From contig JBFHDX010000068.1 in NCBI GenBank assembly GCA_041584475.1, positions 1-20,324 of the forward strand: a stretch of 20,324 nucleotides of DNA, given 5' to 3'. Positions 1 through 7,421 of the stretch are shown piece by piece (positions within the stretch are counted from its first letter, which is position 1; the number at the start of each line of letters is the position of its first letter). The DNA is from JBFHDX01 sp041584475. Its GTDB lineage: Bacteria; Pseudomonadota; Alphaproteobacteria; UBA8366; JADFVY01. Both the position numbers and the translations under genes were made by a program. The notes beneath the pieces were generated by a model. That model ran no database searches and was not told the DNA's origin. It was given only the letters and a program-made list of their open reading frames with translations.

Positions 1-1
1 A

Positions 2-106
2 TTGTGGGACTGGTGGGACGAGCTGGGCCTGTGGAACCAGTACGGGTTGACGGTCGTGGCGACGCTCGCGCTGATCTGGCTGGCGCTGGAGATCGCCGCC
101 GCCTGA
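2..106 (+). CDS. C-terminal end of an unknown membrane protein (5' truncated)
   Basis: The frame is open from the window edge to TGA at 104-106 and gives 34 residues. They begin LWDWWDELGLWNQYG, a Trp-rich amphipathic stretch, and continue into a hydrophobic segment (TVVATLALIWLALEIAAA) that looks like one C-terminal transmembrane helix. The real start lies outside the window. The gene is convergent with the methyltransferase that ends at 144, with 37 bases between the two stops. I do not recognise the family, and 34 residues are too few to assign a function. The reading as the end of a real gene rests on the non-random, membrane-like composition and the sensible convergent spacing. Confidence 0.5.
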   Translation: MWDWWDELGLWNQYGLTVVATLALIWLALEIAAA

Positions 107-143
107 GGCGGTCCCGCGGCCCCGGGGTCATCCCGACACACGG

Positions 144-725
144 TCATATCTTGTCGGCGGGGAACAGCTCCGCCGGACGCTTGGCGTTGACCGCGGCGAG
201 GCGCTGGATGACGCGCGGCTTCGGGTCGCGCCGGATGCCGGCCTCGTAGGCGACCACCTGCAGCGTATCGGCGAAGGCCTCGAGCAGTTCGCCCGGCCGC
301 AACAGGTGGTCGGGATCGCGCGGTCGCGAATAGCGCTCGTTGCCGACGCCGAAGGTCTCGTAAATCAGGGCGCCGCCGTCGGCGACCGCGGTGGCGAGCG
401 TCGCCAGGAGCGGCCGCCACAGGTAGTTGGTGACGACGATCCCGGCGAAGCGACGTCCGTCGAACGGCCAGCCGCGGCCCGTCTCGAGGTCGGCCTCGAC
501 GATCTCGACGCCGGCACGTCCGTCGAGATCGCGCACGGCGCCGATGTCGCGGTCGAGAAACACGACCGGGTGGCCGCGCTCGAGCAGATAGCGCCCGTGC
601 CGGCCACTGCCGCAGGCGAGGTCGAGGACCGCGCCGTCGCGCGGAATCAGTGGCGCGAAACGCCGCACCCACGGCGAAGGTTCGCTGGGTCCCGCATGGC
701 GGTGATTGTCCGGTCGTGTTATCAT
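144..725 (-). CDS. Class I SAM-dependent methyltransferase (TehB-like fold)
   Basis: Predicted soluble cytoplasmic methyltransferase of 193 residues. The SAM-binding motif I is at residues 33-42 (VLDLACGSGR), followed by HGRYLLERGH. An acidic motif II lies near residue 58 (FLDRD) and a motif like VEADLE near 75-81. The rest fits a small Rossmann methyltransferase without an added substrate domain. I chose the ATG at 725 because the frame upstream of it lacks family-like sequence and would run into the divergent DUF1178 gene. The segment FGVGNERYSRPRDPDHLL (about 125-142) is typical of the group often annotated as TehB-like or 'methyltransferase domain' proteins in proteobacteria. The substrate cannot be inferred. 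It is divergent from the DUF1178 gene, with 107 bases between the starts. Confidence 0.85.
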   Translation of the reverse strand: MITRPDNHRHAGPSEPSPWVRRFAPLIPRDGAVLDLACGSGRHGRYLLERGHPVVFLDRDIGAVRDLDGRAGVEIVEADLETGRGWPFDGRRFAGIVVTNYLWRPLLATLATAVADGGALIYETFGVGNERYSRPRDPDHLLRPGELLEAFADTLQVVAYEAGIRRDPKPRVIQRLAAVNAKRPAELFPADKI

Positions 726-832
726 GCCCACATCGTGGTATCTTGAATTCGGTCCGTGCTGTGTCAGATACCGGCTTGGATTGCCATAGGTTTCGGCATT
801 CCGGACGCTAGCGGAAGCAGGTTTCGCAGGCC

Positions 833-1261
833 ATGATATTGTTCCGGCTTCGCTGTTCCGACGATCATACATTCGAGGCGTGGTTCAGGGACGGCGCGAC
901 ATACGACCGGCAGGCCGCGGCGGGCGAGATCGTCTGCCCGGTTTGCGGCGATACCGGCGTCGGCAAGGCGCCGATGGCACCGCGGCTGGCCCGGCATCGC
1001 GGCGTCGGCGAGGAGGAGCACGCGAAGCCCGACGACGAGGCGGTCAGGATGCGCGAGGCGCTGCTCGAACTGCGCCGCCAGGTCGAGGCCGGGTGCGACT
1101 ATGTCGGCGGCAATTTCGCCGAGGAGGCGCGCAAGATCCACTACGGCGAGATCGAGCATCGCAACATCTACGGCGAGGCGAGCGACGAGCAGGCGCGCGA
1201 GCTCGTCGACGAAGGTATCGAGTTCGGCCGCATTCCCTGGTTGCCCCGCACCGACTCCTGA
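833..1261 (+). CDS. DUF1178 family zinc-ribbon protein
   Basis: This 142-residue protein matches the DUF1178 family, small proteins of unknown function common in alpha- and betaproteobacteria. The N terminus MILFRLRCSDDHTFEAWFRD carries Cys8 and His12. Residues 35-39 are CPVCG, supplying Cys35 and Cys38, so a four-ligand zinc site is plausible. KAPMAPRLAR at about 45-54 and the C-terminal signature NFAEEARKIHYGEIEHRNIYGEA (about 94-116) ending in IPWLPR are family hallmarks. Length is normal for the family. The ATG at 833 gives the conserved N terminus directly; a weak purine-rich patch (ggaagcagg) lies upstream. No biochemical role is established that I know of. The gene is convergent with ubiG, with only 18 bases between the stops. 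Confidence 0.9.
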   Translation: MILFRLRCSDDHTFEAWFRDGATYDRQAAAGEIVCPVCGDTGVGKAPMAPRLARHRGVGEEEHAKPDDEAVRMREALLELRRQVEAGCDYVGGNFAEEARKIHYGEIEHRNIYGEASDEQARELVDEGIEFGRIPWLPRTDS

Positions 1262-1277
1262 GCCGCGAGCGGCCTTT
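1262..1277 (+). terminator. Weak hairpin between convergent DUF1178 and ubiG genes
   Basis: Immediately after the DUF1178 stop, GCCG-CGAG-CGGC (1262-1273) can form a 4-bp stem with a tetraloop, followed by CTTTCCCTATT. The stem is short and the T-run imperfect, so this is at best a weak plus-strand terminator. Confidence 0.25.
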
Positions 1278-1279
1278 CC

Positions 1280-2041
1280 CTATTCCGGCTTCACCGCCAC
1301 CATCATGTAGTTGACGTCGAGATCGCGCGGCGCGAGCGACCACGCGCCGGTCAGCGGGTTGTAGGTGACCCCGGTGATCTCGGTGACCGCCATGCCGGCG
1401 CGCCGGATCGGCGCCGCGAGCTCCGACGGGCGGACGAACTTGTTCCAGTCGTGGGTGCCGCGCGGCAGCCAGCGCAGGATGTATTCGGCCCCGACGATGG
1501 CCAGCGCGAACGCCTTCAGCGTCCGGTTGAGCGTCGCAAACGCCATCATGCCGCCGGGCCTGACGAGCCGGCACGACGCCTCGACGAACATGCCGAGGTC
1601 GGCGACATGCTCGACGATCTCCATATTGAGCACGACGTCGTAGATCTCGCCGGCCGCCGCCATGTCTTCGACGGTGGCGACGCGATAGTCGATGTCGAGG
1701 CCGACCATCGCGGCGTGGGCACGGGCGATGCCGACGGTCTTCTCCCCGGCATCGACCCCGGTGACGGCCGCCCCGAGCCGCGCCATCGGCTCCGACAGCA
1801 GCCCGCCGCCGCAGCCGATATCGGCGACCGCCAGGCCGGCGAACGGCTTGTCTCCCTTGGCCTCGCGGCCGAACCGTTCGCAGATGCGGTCGCGCAGGAA
1901 GGCGAGGCGCACCGGGTTGAAGCGGTGCAGCGGCGCGAACTTGCCGTCGGCGTCCCACCATTCCTCGGCCATCGCGGCGAACTTGGCGGCCTCGTCGCGG
2001 TCGACCGTGCCGGCGTGGCGGCGTGCGGTGCTCTTCGTCAT
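1280..2041 (-). CDS. ubiG: Ubiquinone biosynthesis O-methyltransferase UbiG
   Basis: UbiG performs the two O-methylations of the ubiquinone ring (2-polyprenyl-6-hydroxyphenol and 3-demethylubiquinone), using SAM, at the inner face of the membrane. The 253-residue product has the family N terminus with AAKFAAMAEEWWDADGKFAP at about 18-37, the SAM motif VADIGCGGGLLSEPMARLGA at 72-91, and VTGVDAGEKTV following. The post-I motif NMEIVEHVAD is at 139-148 and RLVRPGGMMAFATLNRT is at about 158-173. The C-terminal family segment GTHDWNKFVRPSEL is at about 195-208. Length is normal (240-255). The ATG at 2041 was chosen because it begins just before the conserved N terminus, with GGGACC upstream. The upstream open frame to 2278 is not UbiG-like and overlaps lysC. 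It is divergent from lysC, a common arrangement in alphaproteobacteria. Confidence 0.96.
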   Translation of the reverse strand: MTKSTARRHAGTVDRDEAAKFAAMAEEWWDADGKFAPLHRFNPVRLAFLRDRICERFGREAKGDKPFAGLAVADIGCGGGLLSEPMARLGAAVTGVDAGEKTVGIARAHAAMVGLDIDYRVATVEDMAAAGEIYDVVLNMEIVEHVADLGMFVEASCRLVRPGGMMAFATLNRTLKAFALAIVGAEYILRWLPRGTHDWNKFVRPSELAAPIRRAGMAVTEITGVTYNPLTGAWSLAPRDLDVNYMMVAVKPE

Positions 2042-2084
2042 GGTCCCGTCACGAAAATATCGAAATTCGGCCACCGCCGGCGAC

Positions 2085-2113
2085 TTGCACGGGCGGCACG
2101 GAGAGAGTATGGA
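2085..2113 (+). promoter_or_regulatory. Candidate promoter for lysC
   Basis: TTGCAC at 2085-2090 and TATGGA at 2108-2113 are separated by 17 bases, in the 167-bp region between the divergent ubiG and lysC starts. The match is loose (4/6 to the -35, 3/6 to the -10). It would give lysC a leader of roughly 90 bases. It is the best candidate I see but is weak. Confidence 0.3.
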
Positions 2114-2179
2114 TACGCCGGCCTTCCGGGGCAACCGGTGCGGGTGCGGATCCGCGCTTGCACGACGGTCGCCGGGGGC

Positions 2180-2201
2180 ATTTGTTTTGTGCGGTACAAA
2201 T
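2180..2201 (+). repeat. Inverted repeat just upstream of the lysC start
   Basis: ATTTGT (2180-2185) and ACAAAT (2196-2201) form a perfect 6-bp inverted repeat with a 10-base spacer. An alternative pairing uses TTTGT at 2186-2190 with ACAAA at 2196-2200 (spacer GCGGT). The AT-rich arms stand out in this GC-rich region and end 7 bases before the ATG. It could be an operator, or a hairpin affecting ribosome access. The function is not determinable from sequence. Confidence 0.4.
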
Positions 2202-2208
2202 TCCGGCG

Positions 2209-3429
2209 ATGGCGCGTATCGTTCAGAAATTCGGCGGCACGTCGGTGGCCGACCTCGGCCGCATCCGCAACGTCGCACGCCGCGTCAAGGCCGAGGTCGA
2301 TCGCGGTAACGATGTCGCCGTCGTCGTGTCGGCGATGGCAGGCGTCACCAACCAGCTCGTCGACTACGTGAGCCAGGCCAGCGCGCTGCACGACACGCGC
2401 GAGTACGATACCGTCGTGTCATCCGGCGAGCAGGTGACGTCGGGCCTGCTGGCGCTGTGTCTGCACGAGCTGGGCGTGCCCGCCCGCTCGTGGCTGGGCT
2501 GGCAGATCCCGATCCACGCCGACGATTCGCACGGCAAGGCGCGCATCACGGGCATCGAGCCCGACCGCATCGTGCAGCGGTTCAAGGACGGTCAGGTCGC
2601 CGTCGTCGCCGGTTTCCAGGGCGTCTCGCCGGCGGGTCGCATCGCGACGCTGGGTCGCGGCGGGTCCGATACGACCGCGGTCGCCCTCGCGGCGGCGCTG
2701 GGTGCCGAGCGCTGTGATATCTTCACCGATGTCGACGGCGTCTACACGAGCGACCCGCGAATCGTGACGCGGGCCCGCAAGCTCGACAAGATAACCTACG
2801 AGGAGATGCTGGAGATGGCGTCCCTCGGCGCGAAGGTGTTGCAGACGCGCTCGGTCGAGCTGGCCATGAACACGGGCGTGCGAATCCAGGTCCTCTCGAG
2901 CTTCGAGGACCTGCCCGGAACCCTGGTTGTCGATGAGGATGAGATCGTGGAAAAACAGGTCGTGAGCGGGATCGCATACAGCCGCGACGAGGCGAAGATC
3001 ACCCTCGTCCGGGTCCAAGACAAGCCGGGCGTTGCGGCGGGCATCTTCGGTCCGCTGGCGGACGCGCATATCAACGTCGACATGATCGTCCAGAACGTGT
3101 CGCCGGACGGCGGTACCACCGACCTGACCTTCACCGTCTCGCGGGCGGACCTGAAGCGCGCGGTCACGCTCCTCGAGGAAAAGCAGGCCGCCGTCGGTTA
3201 CCGCAAGCTGGTGCACGACGATACCGTGGTGAAGGTCTCGGTGATCGGTGTCGGCATGCGCAGCCACGCCGGTGTCGCCCAGTCGATGTTCAAGGCGCTT
3301 GCCGAGAAGGGCATCAACATCCAGGTTATTTCTACCTCGGAAATCAAGATCAGCGTCCTGATCGACGAGGAATACACCGAGCTCGCCTTGCGTTCGCTGC
3401 ACACCGCGTACGGGCTCGACGCCGCTTGA
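2209..3429 (+). CDS. lysC: Aspartate kinase (aspartokinase), ACT-regulated
   Basis: Catalyses ATP-dependent phosphorylation of L-aspartate to 4-phospho-L-aspartate, the first step towards lysine, threonine, methionine and diaminopimelate. The product is 406 residues, the normal length for the single-function alphaproteobacterial enzyme. The kinase domain shows KFGGTSV (7-13), VVVSAMAGVTNQL (38-50), SSGEQV (71-76), GRGGSDTTA (149-157) and DVDGVYTSDPR (174-184). Two ACT domains follow, at about 265-330 (DKPGVAAGIFGPLADAHINV) and about 343-405 (GVGMRSHAGVAQSMFKALAE), so feedback inhibition by lysine and/or threonine is likely. I chose the ATG at 2209 because it starts directly at the conserved MARIVQKFGG; the open frame further upstream is not family-like. 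Ribosome-binding sequence is weak. ptsP follows after 70 bases in the same direction. Confidence 0.97.
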   Translation: MARIVQKFGGTSVADLGRIRNVARRVKAEVDRGNDVAVVVSAMAGVTNQLVDYVSQASALHDTREYDTVVSSGEQVTSGLLALCLHELGVPARSWLGWQIPIHADDSHGKARITGIEPDRIVQRFKDGQVAVVAGFQGVSPAGRIATLGRGGSDTTAVALAAALGAERCDIFTDVDGVYTSDPRIVTRARKLDKITYEEMLEMASLGAKVLQTRSVELAMNTGVRIQVLSSFEDLPGTLVVDEDEIVEKQVVSGIAYSRDEAKITLVRVQDKPGVAAGIFGPLADAHINVDMIVQNVSPDGGTTDLTFTVSRADLKRAVTLLEEKQAAVGYRKLVHDDTVVKVSVIGVGMRSHAGVAQSMFKALAEKGINIQVISTSEIKISVLIDEEYTELALRSLHTAYGLDAA

Positions 3430-3471
3430 AAAGGGGGTGTTTGCGGCAGCCTTCGGGAGGTGATTAGCGCA

Positions 3472-3495
3472 ATGTCAATCAGACTACGTGCCTGA
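3472..3495 (+). CDS. Possible 7-codon leader peptide (MSIRLRA) before ptsP
   Basis: The strongest Shine-Dalgarno in the area, GGGAGGTGAT at 3455-3464, is 7 bases from an ATG at 3472. That ATG opens ATG TCA ATC AGA CTA CGT GCC TGA, encoding MSIRLRA and ending at 3495. The stop lies 4 bases before the ATG at 3500, the likely ptsP start. This geometry suits translational re-initiation: ribosomes recruited by the strong site would translate the short ORF and restart at ptsP. Neither ptsP start candidate (GTG 3488, ATG 3500) has a recognisable ribosome-binding site at normal distance. The peptide has no run of one amino acid, so classical amino-acid attenuation is not evident. Alternatively, a sequencing indel could have separated the site from ptsP. 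Confidence 0.4.
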   Translation: MSIRLRA

Positions 3496-3499
3496 GCGC

Positions 3500-5773
3500 A
3501 TGGCCGATACCACGAACTGGGTCGGCTCGCGTCTGCTGCTGCGGCGGCTGCGCGACGTCATGGCCGGCGGCGGCAGCGCGCAGGAACGGCTCGACCAGGT
3601 GGTCGGCATCATCGCCCGCGACATGGTTGCCGAGGTGTGCTCGATCTATCTCCTGCAACCGGGCGATATCCTCGAACTGTTCGCGACCGAAGGCCTGCTG
3701 AAGACAGCCGTGCACAGGACCCGGCTGCGCGTCGGCGAAGGCCTGGTCGGCGATGTCGCGGCCCACGCGCGGCCGATGGCGCTTTCCGACGCGCAGGCCC
3801 ATCCGCAGTTCGCCTACCGGCCGGAGACGGGCGAGGAGATCTATCACTCGTTCCTCGGCGTTCCGGTCCTGCACGGCGGCCGCATCCGCGGCGTTCTCGT
3901 CGTCCAGAACCAGAGCCGGCGCAGCTACACCGAAGAAGAAGTCGAGACGTTGGAAACCGTAGCCATGGTGCTCGCCGAGCTCGTCGCCGCCGGTGAGCTG
4001 GCGGCGCAGTCGGAGTTCACGCGCGCCGATGGCATCGCGCTGAGGCCACTCAGGCTTGAGGGGGCGCGCCTCAACGGCGGGCTGGCCATGGGCAAGGCCC
4101 ACATACACGAGCGCCGTACCACGATCTCGCATGTCGTGGCTGAAAACATCGACGACGAGCTGCTACGGTTCGACCAGGCCGTTCAGTCGATGCACAGTAC
4201 GCTCGACCGGATGCTCGAGGAGGTCAGCGCCCATCGCGGCAGCGAGGAGCATGTCGAGGTCCTTGCCGCATACCGCATGTTCGCCGAGGACCGGGGCTGG
4301 CTGGCCCGCATCCGCGAGGGCATCCGCAGCGGTCTCGCCGCGGACGCGGCCGTGGCAAAGGCGCTAAACGACACCCGCGCCCGCATGGCGCAGATCTCGG
4401 ACCCCTACATACGAGAGCGCGTGCTCGATCTCGAGGATCTGGCCTACCGCCTGCTGCAGCACCTCGACGACGAGGACCGCGGCGCCGAGCGCCGGCGTCA
4501 CGCCGGCAAGATGGTTCTCGTCGCGCGCTCGCTCGGCCCGGCGGAGCTGCTCGACTACGATCGCAAGCAGTTGCAGGCGGTTGTGCTCGAAGAGGGCTCG
4601 ACAACGTCGCACGTGGCGATCGTCGCGCGCGCGCTCGGTATTCCCGTCGTCGGGCACGTCGTCGGGCTGCTGGACAAAGTCGAGGCCGGTGACACCGTTC
4701 TCGTCGACGGCGACAACGGGATCGTCGTCATTCGGCCCGGCGAGGACGTCCGGCAGAGCTTCTCCGAGATCATGGATTTGCGCGCGGAGCGGCTGGCCGA
4801 GTACGCGGCATCGCGTGACCTGCCCGCCGTCACGCGCGACGGCGTCGAGATCTCGCTGAATCTCAATGCGGGCCTGCTGCTCGATCTGCCCCACCTGCGC
4901 GAGACGGGGGCCGACGGCGTCGGGCTCTATCGCACCGAGATCCTGTTCATGATGCGCGGCGCACTGCCGGGAGTCGACGAGCAGACCGAACTCTACCGTC
5001 GGGCGCTGCACAAGGCGGGCGGCAAACGCATCGTCTTCAGGACGCTCGATGCCGGTGGCGACAAGCTGCTGTCATACCTGGACGGTGGCCACGAGGAGAA
5101 TCCCGCCATGGGCTGGCGCGCCGTGCGCATGGGTCTCGACCGCCCATTCATGCTGCGGCAGCAATTGCGGGCGTTGATCCGGGCGGCGTCCGGAGAACGG
5201 CTCGACGTCATGTTCCCGATGGTCGCCGAGGTCGCCGAATTCGATGCCGCGCGCGAAATCCTGGATCTCGAACTCGAGCGCGCGCGGCTGCGCGGCGAGC
5301 AGACACCGCGATCGCTGAATGTCGGATGCATGCTGGAGGTCCCGTCGCTGCTGTTCCAGATGCCGCAGCTGCTAAATCGCGTCGATTTCCTTGCGGTCGG
5401 CTCCAACGACCTGATGCAGTTCGTGTTCGCCGCCGATCGCAGCAATGTGGCGGTCAGTGACCGCTATGACATCCTCGCGCCGGGCGCGCTGACGATGTTG
5501 CGCAGCGTCGTCAATTCGTGTGCGGCGGCGGGCGTGCCGGTCAGCGTCTGCGGTGAGATGGCCGGACAACCGCTGGAGGCGATGGCCCTCGTCGGGCTCG
5601 GGTTCCGCTCCCTGTCGATGGCGGCGCCGTCGATCGGTCCGGCGCGGCTGATGATTCGCAGCCTCGATTCCCGCGGACTCGCCGATTTCACCGGGTCGTT
5701 GCTCGGCAGCGGCAGGCACAGCCTGCGCCGCTCGTTCCTCGCCTACGCGCGCGACCACGGTGTCGTCTTGTAG
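3500..5773 (+). CDS. ptsP: Phosphoenolpyruvate-protein phosphotransferase PtsP (EI-Ntr, GAF domain)
   Basis: Enzyme I of the nitrogen phosphotransferase system autophosphorylates from PEP and passes phosphate to NPr (PtsO), and so to EIIA-Ntr. This is a cytoplasmic regulatory relay. From the ATG at 3500 the product is 757 residues, normal for the family. Domain order is a GAF sensor (about 26-170), an EI N-terminal domain (about 190-320), the phosphohistidine swivel domain with GSTTSHVAIVARALGIPVVG (about 366-385, active His371), and the PEP-binding TIM barrel. The barrel shows GVGLYRTEILFM (about 473-484), FRTLDAGGDK, NVGCMLEVPS, VGSNDLMQF (about 633-641) and SVCGEMAG with the catalytic Cys684. 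The GTG at 3488 would add four residues. In alphaproteobacteria ptsP commonly follows lysC, as here. See the leader-peptide entry for the unusual translation start. Confidence 0.95.
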   Translation: MADTTNWVGSRLLLRRLRDVMAGGGSAQERLDQVVGIIARDMVAEVCSIYLLQPGDILELFATEGLLKTAVHRTRLRVGEGLVGDVAAHARPMALSDAQAHPQFAYRPETGEEIYHSFLGVPVLHGGRIRGVLVVQNQSRRSYTEEEVETLETVAMVLAELVAAGELAAQSEFTRADGIALRPLRLEGARLNGGLAMGKAHIHERRTTISHVVAENIDDELLRFDQAVQSMHSTLDRMLEEVSAHRGSEEHVEVLAAYRMFAEDRGWLARIREGIRSGLAADAAVAKALNDTRARMAQISDPYIRERVLDLEDLAYRLLQHLDDEDRGAERRRHAGKMVLVARSLGPAELLDYDRKQLQAVVLEEGSTTSHVAIVARALGIPVVGHVVGLLDKVEAGDTVLVDGDNGIVVIRPGEDVRQSFSEIMDLRAERLAEYAASRDLPAVTRDGVEISLNLNAGLLLDLPHLRETGADGVGLYRTEILFMMRGALPGVDEQTELYRRALHKAGGKRIVFRTLDAGGDKLLSYLDGGHEENPAMGWRAVRMGLDRPFMLRQQLRALIRAASGERLDVMFPMVAEVAEFDAAREILDLELERARLRGEQTPRSLNVGCMLEVPSLLFQMPQLLNRVDFLAVGSNDLMQFVFAADRSNVAVSDRYDILAPGALTMLRSVVNSCAAAGVPVSVCGEMAGQPLEAMALVGLGFRSLSMAAPSIGPARLMIRSLDSRGLADFTGSLLGSGRHSLRRSFLAYARDHGVVL

Positions 5774-6109
5774 ATTTCCTAACACTTTGGGCAATACTGT
5801 GGCTGCATCGTGTTGCGATTGCATTGTCGGCGCCGTTCCTGATACACAGTCTCTCAGGATTCCGTGAGCCGGGACCGGCCCAACTCCGATGGGCCAGGCG
5901 ACGGCGATTTTGCGGATGGAGGATAGCACCGGGTGGGCAGTGCTGCGGCCGGCGTGCCGGCGGGCGGCAGCATGCCGACGCTTCGCCGAGCGGTCCGCCG
6001 AAACGTGCAACTCGCAGATCGAAACGACGGATCATACATTCGGCAGAAGGCATCCCCGTCAAAACCCACCCCACTCTCCCGTAACGGGAAGCGGGCGGCG
6101 GAATTGGTC
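5774..6109. other. Intergenic region between ptsP and the rodZ-like gene
   Basis: These 336 bases hold no convincing gene. After the ptsP stop there is an AT-richer patch (tagatttcctaacactttggg). A hairpin-forming repeat, GGCCCA (5877-5882) and TGGGCC (5890-5895) with a 7-base loop, follows, along with a 4-bp one, CTCA (5853-5856)/TGAG (5865-5868). Neither has a T-run, so no intrinsic terminator is evident. No clean -35/-10 pair stands out, though a promoter for the long downstream gene run is expected here. An in-frame extension of the rodZ-like gene from GTG 5933 is open but reads like non-coding sequence. Confidence 0.6.
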
Positions 6110-7312
6110 ATGACAGCTAGCAATTACGAGGATTCACCCGAGGAGTTGAGCCTTCGCCAGACGGTCGGGGCGGAATTGCGCCTGCATCGCGAGGAGAGAG
6201 GGCTGGAAATCCGTGACGTGGTCGAAGCGGTCCGCATCCAGGCCCGTTATCTCGAGGCGCTCGAGGATGGCCGCGTCCAGGATCTTCCGGGAACCGTCTA
6301 CGCCCTCGGCTTCGTGCGGACCTATGCGGAATTCTTGGGCCTCGACGGAACCGAGATGGTTTCGCGCTTCAAGGAGGAAGCGCGCGGCCTGCAAAGCCAG
6401 CAATACATCCTGCCCGAGCCGATCGACGAGGGCAAGGTTCCGACCGCGGCGATCATCATCATCGCCATCCTGCTGGCGGGCGTCGCGTATGGCGCCTACC
6501 ACTTCCTCTACGGATACGACCGGGACCTGGCGCAGGAGGTGCCCGACGTTCCCGAGCGTCTCGCCGCGCTCGTGCCTCCGGAGGAAGAGACGCCGCCAGC
6601 GGCCTCCACACCGGTCGCTCCGGGACCTGCCGAGCCGATCATGCCCGACGTCGCGCCCGCGCCAACGGACGACGCGCCACAGGCGACGCCACCGAGTCCG
6701 CCCGCTCCGGAGCAGCTCGCCCGTCAGGTGCCGGCGGCCGAGCCGGTACCGGCGCCCGTGCCGCCCGCACCAGCCGCCCCGGCGGCCGAGCCGCCAGCGC
6801 CGACCGCCGCGCCGCCCGTCGCGCCGCCCGTCGCGCCAGCCGCACCACAGCCGCCGGAACCGAGGCCCGCGGACCGCGCGGCGGCACCGTCAGCGCCGTC
6901 GGCTGCGGCCACCGAACCGCCGCCTGTGCCGACTCCGGATACGCCGGCGCCCGGCTCCGAGCCGTTGGTTGCGGCCGTTCCGCCGACTCCCCCCATTGAA
7001 CCGACCGCTCGTGAACCGCGCGTTTACGGGGCGGACAATCCGGATGCCAGGGTCGTCATCCGGGCCATCGAGGATGCCTGGGTCGAGGTCACCGATGCCG
7101 AGGGCGCGCTTCTCTTCAGCCGCGTCCTGCGGCGCGGCGACTCGTACCGCGTCCCCGAGCGACCGGGTTCCGTGTTCGTGACCGGGAACGCCGGAGGGCT
7201 CGAGATTCTGGTCGATGGCGATCGCGCGCCGGCAATCGGACCGGCGGGAATGGTGCGGCGAAACGTCCGGCTCGATCCGGACCAGCTGAAGGCCGGCACG
7301 GCCTGGCCCTGA
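6110..7312 (+). CDS. rodZ: RodZ-like membrane protein: N-terminal HTH, one TM helix, C-terminal DUF4115
   Basis: RodZ-type proteins link MreB to the membrane and influence rod shape; the HTH contacts MreB in characterised members. The 400-residue product has a Cro/C1-type helix-turn-helix (HTH_25) at about 14-95, with LRLHREERGLEIRDVVEAVR and the segment VYALGFVRTYAEFLGLD. A transmembrane helix lies at about 112-134 (TAAIIIIAILLAGVAYGAYHF). A long Pro/Ala-rich periplasmic linker spans about 160-300. A DUF4115 domain follows at about 312-390 (VVIRAIEDAWVEVTDAEG). The ATG at 6110 was chosen because the HTH domain follows shortly; a purine-rich gggaagcgggcggcgg is upstream. The downstream order ispG-hisS matches the rodZ-ispG-hisS order of E. 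coli, which supports the name. It could act as a generic DUF4115 protein rather than a true shape factor. Confidence 0.85.
   Translation: MTASNYEDSPEELSLRQTVGAELRLHREERGLEIRDVVEAVRIQARYLEALEDGRVQDLPGTVYALGFVRTYAEFLGLDGTEMVSRFKEEARGLQSQQYILPEPIDEGKVPTAAIIIIAILLAGVAYGAYHFLYGYDRDLAQEVPDVPERLAALVPPEEETPPAASTPVAPGPAEPIMPDVAPAPTDDAPQATPPSPPAPEQLARQVPAAEPVPAPVPPAPAAPAAEPPAPTAAPPVAPPVAPAAPQPPEPRPADRAAAPSAPSAAATEPPPVPTPDTPAPGSEPLVAAVPPTPPIEPTAREPRVYGADNPDARVVIRAIEDAWVEVTDAEGALLFSRVLRRGDSYRVPERPGSVFVTGNAGGLEILVDGDRAPAIGPAGMVRRNVRLDPDQLKAGTAWP
6809..6837 (+). repeat. 12-bp tandem repeat inside the Pro/Ala-rich linker of the rodZ-like gene
   Basis: GCGCCGCCCGTC occurs twice back to back (6809-6820 and 6821-6832), followed by a partial third copy (GCGCC). 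It encodes APPV-type repeats. In-frame 12-bp units allow length change without frameshift, so this stretch may vary among strains. Confidence 0.8.
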
Positions 7313-7421
7313 GCCTCCAAGCGCCCGCGACCTTGATCTTTTGCCCCGGTCGGCGCACATTGCGCGCGACTCCGGCGGCGCCAGGCGGCGCCGAGACAGT
7401 TGACATGCAAACCGGCAAGAG

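Noticed and set aside
6041..6053. GATCATACATTCG shared with the DUF1178 gene (around 863-875).
   Set aside because: A single 13-base match between a coding and a non-coding site, with no further copies seen, is most likely coincidence.
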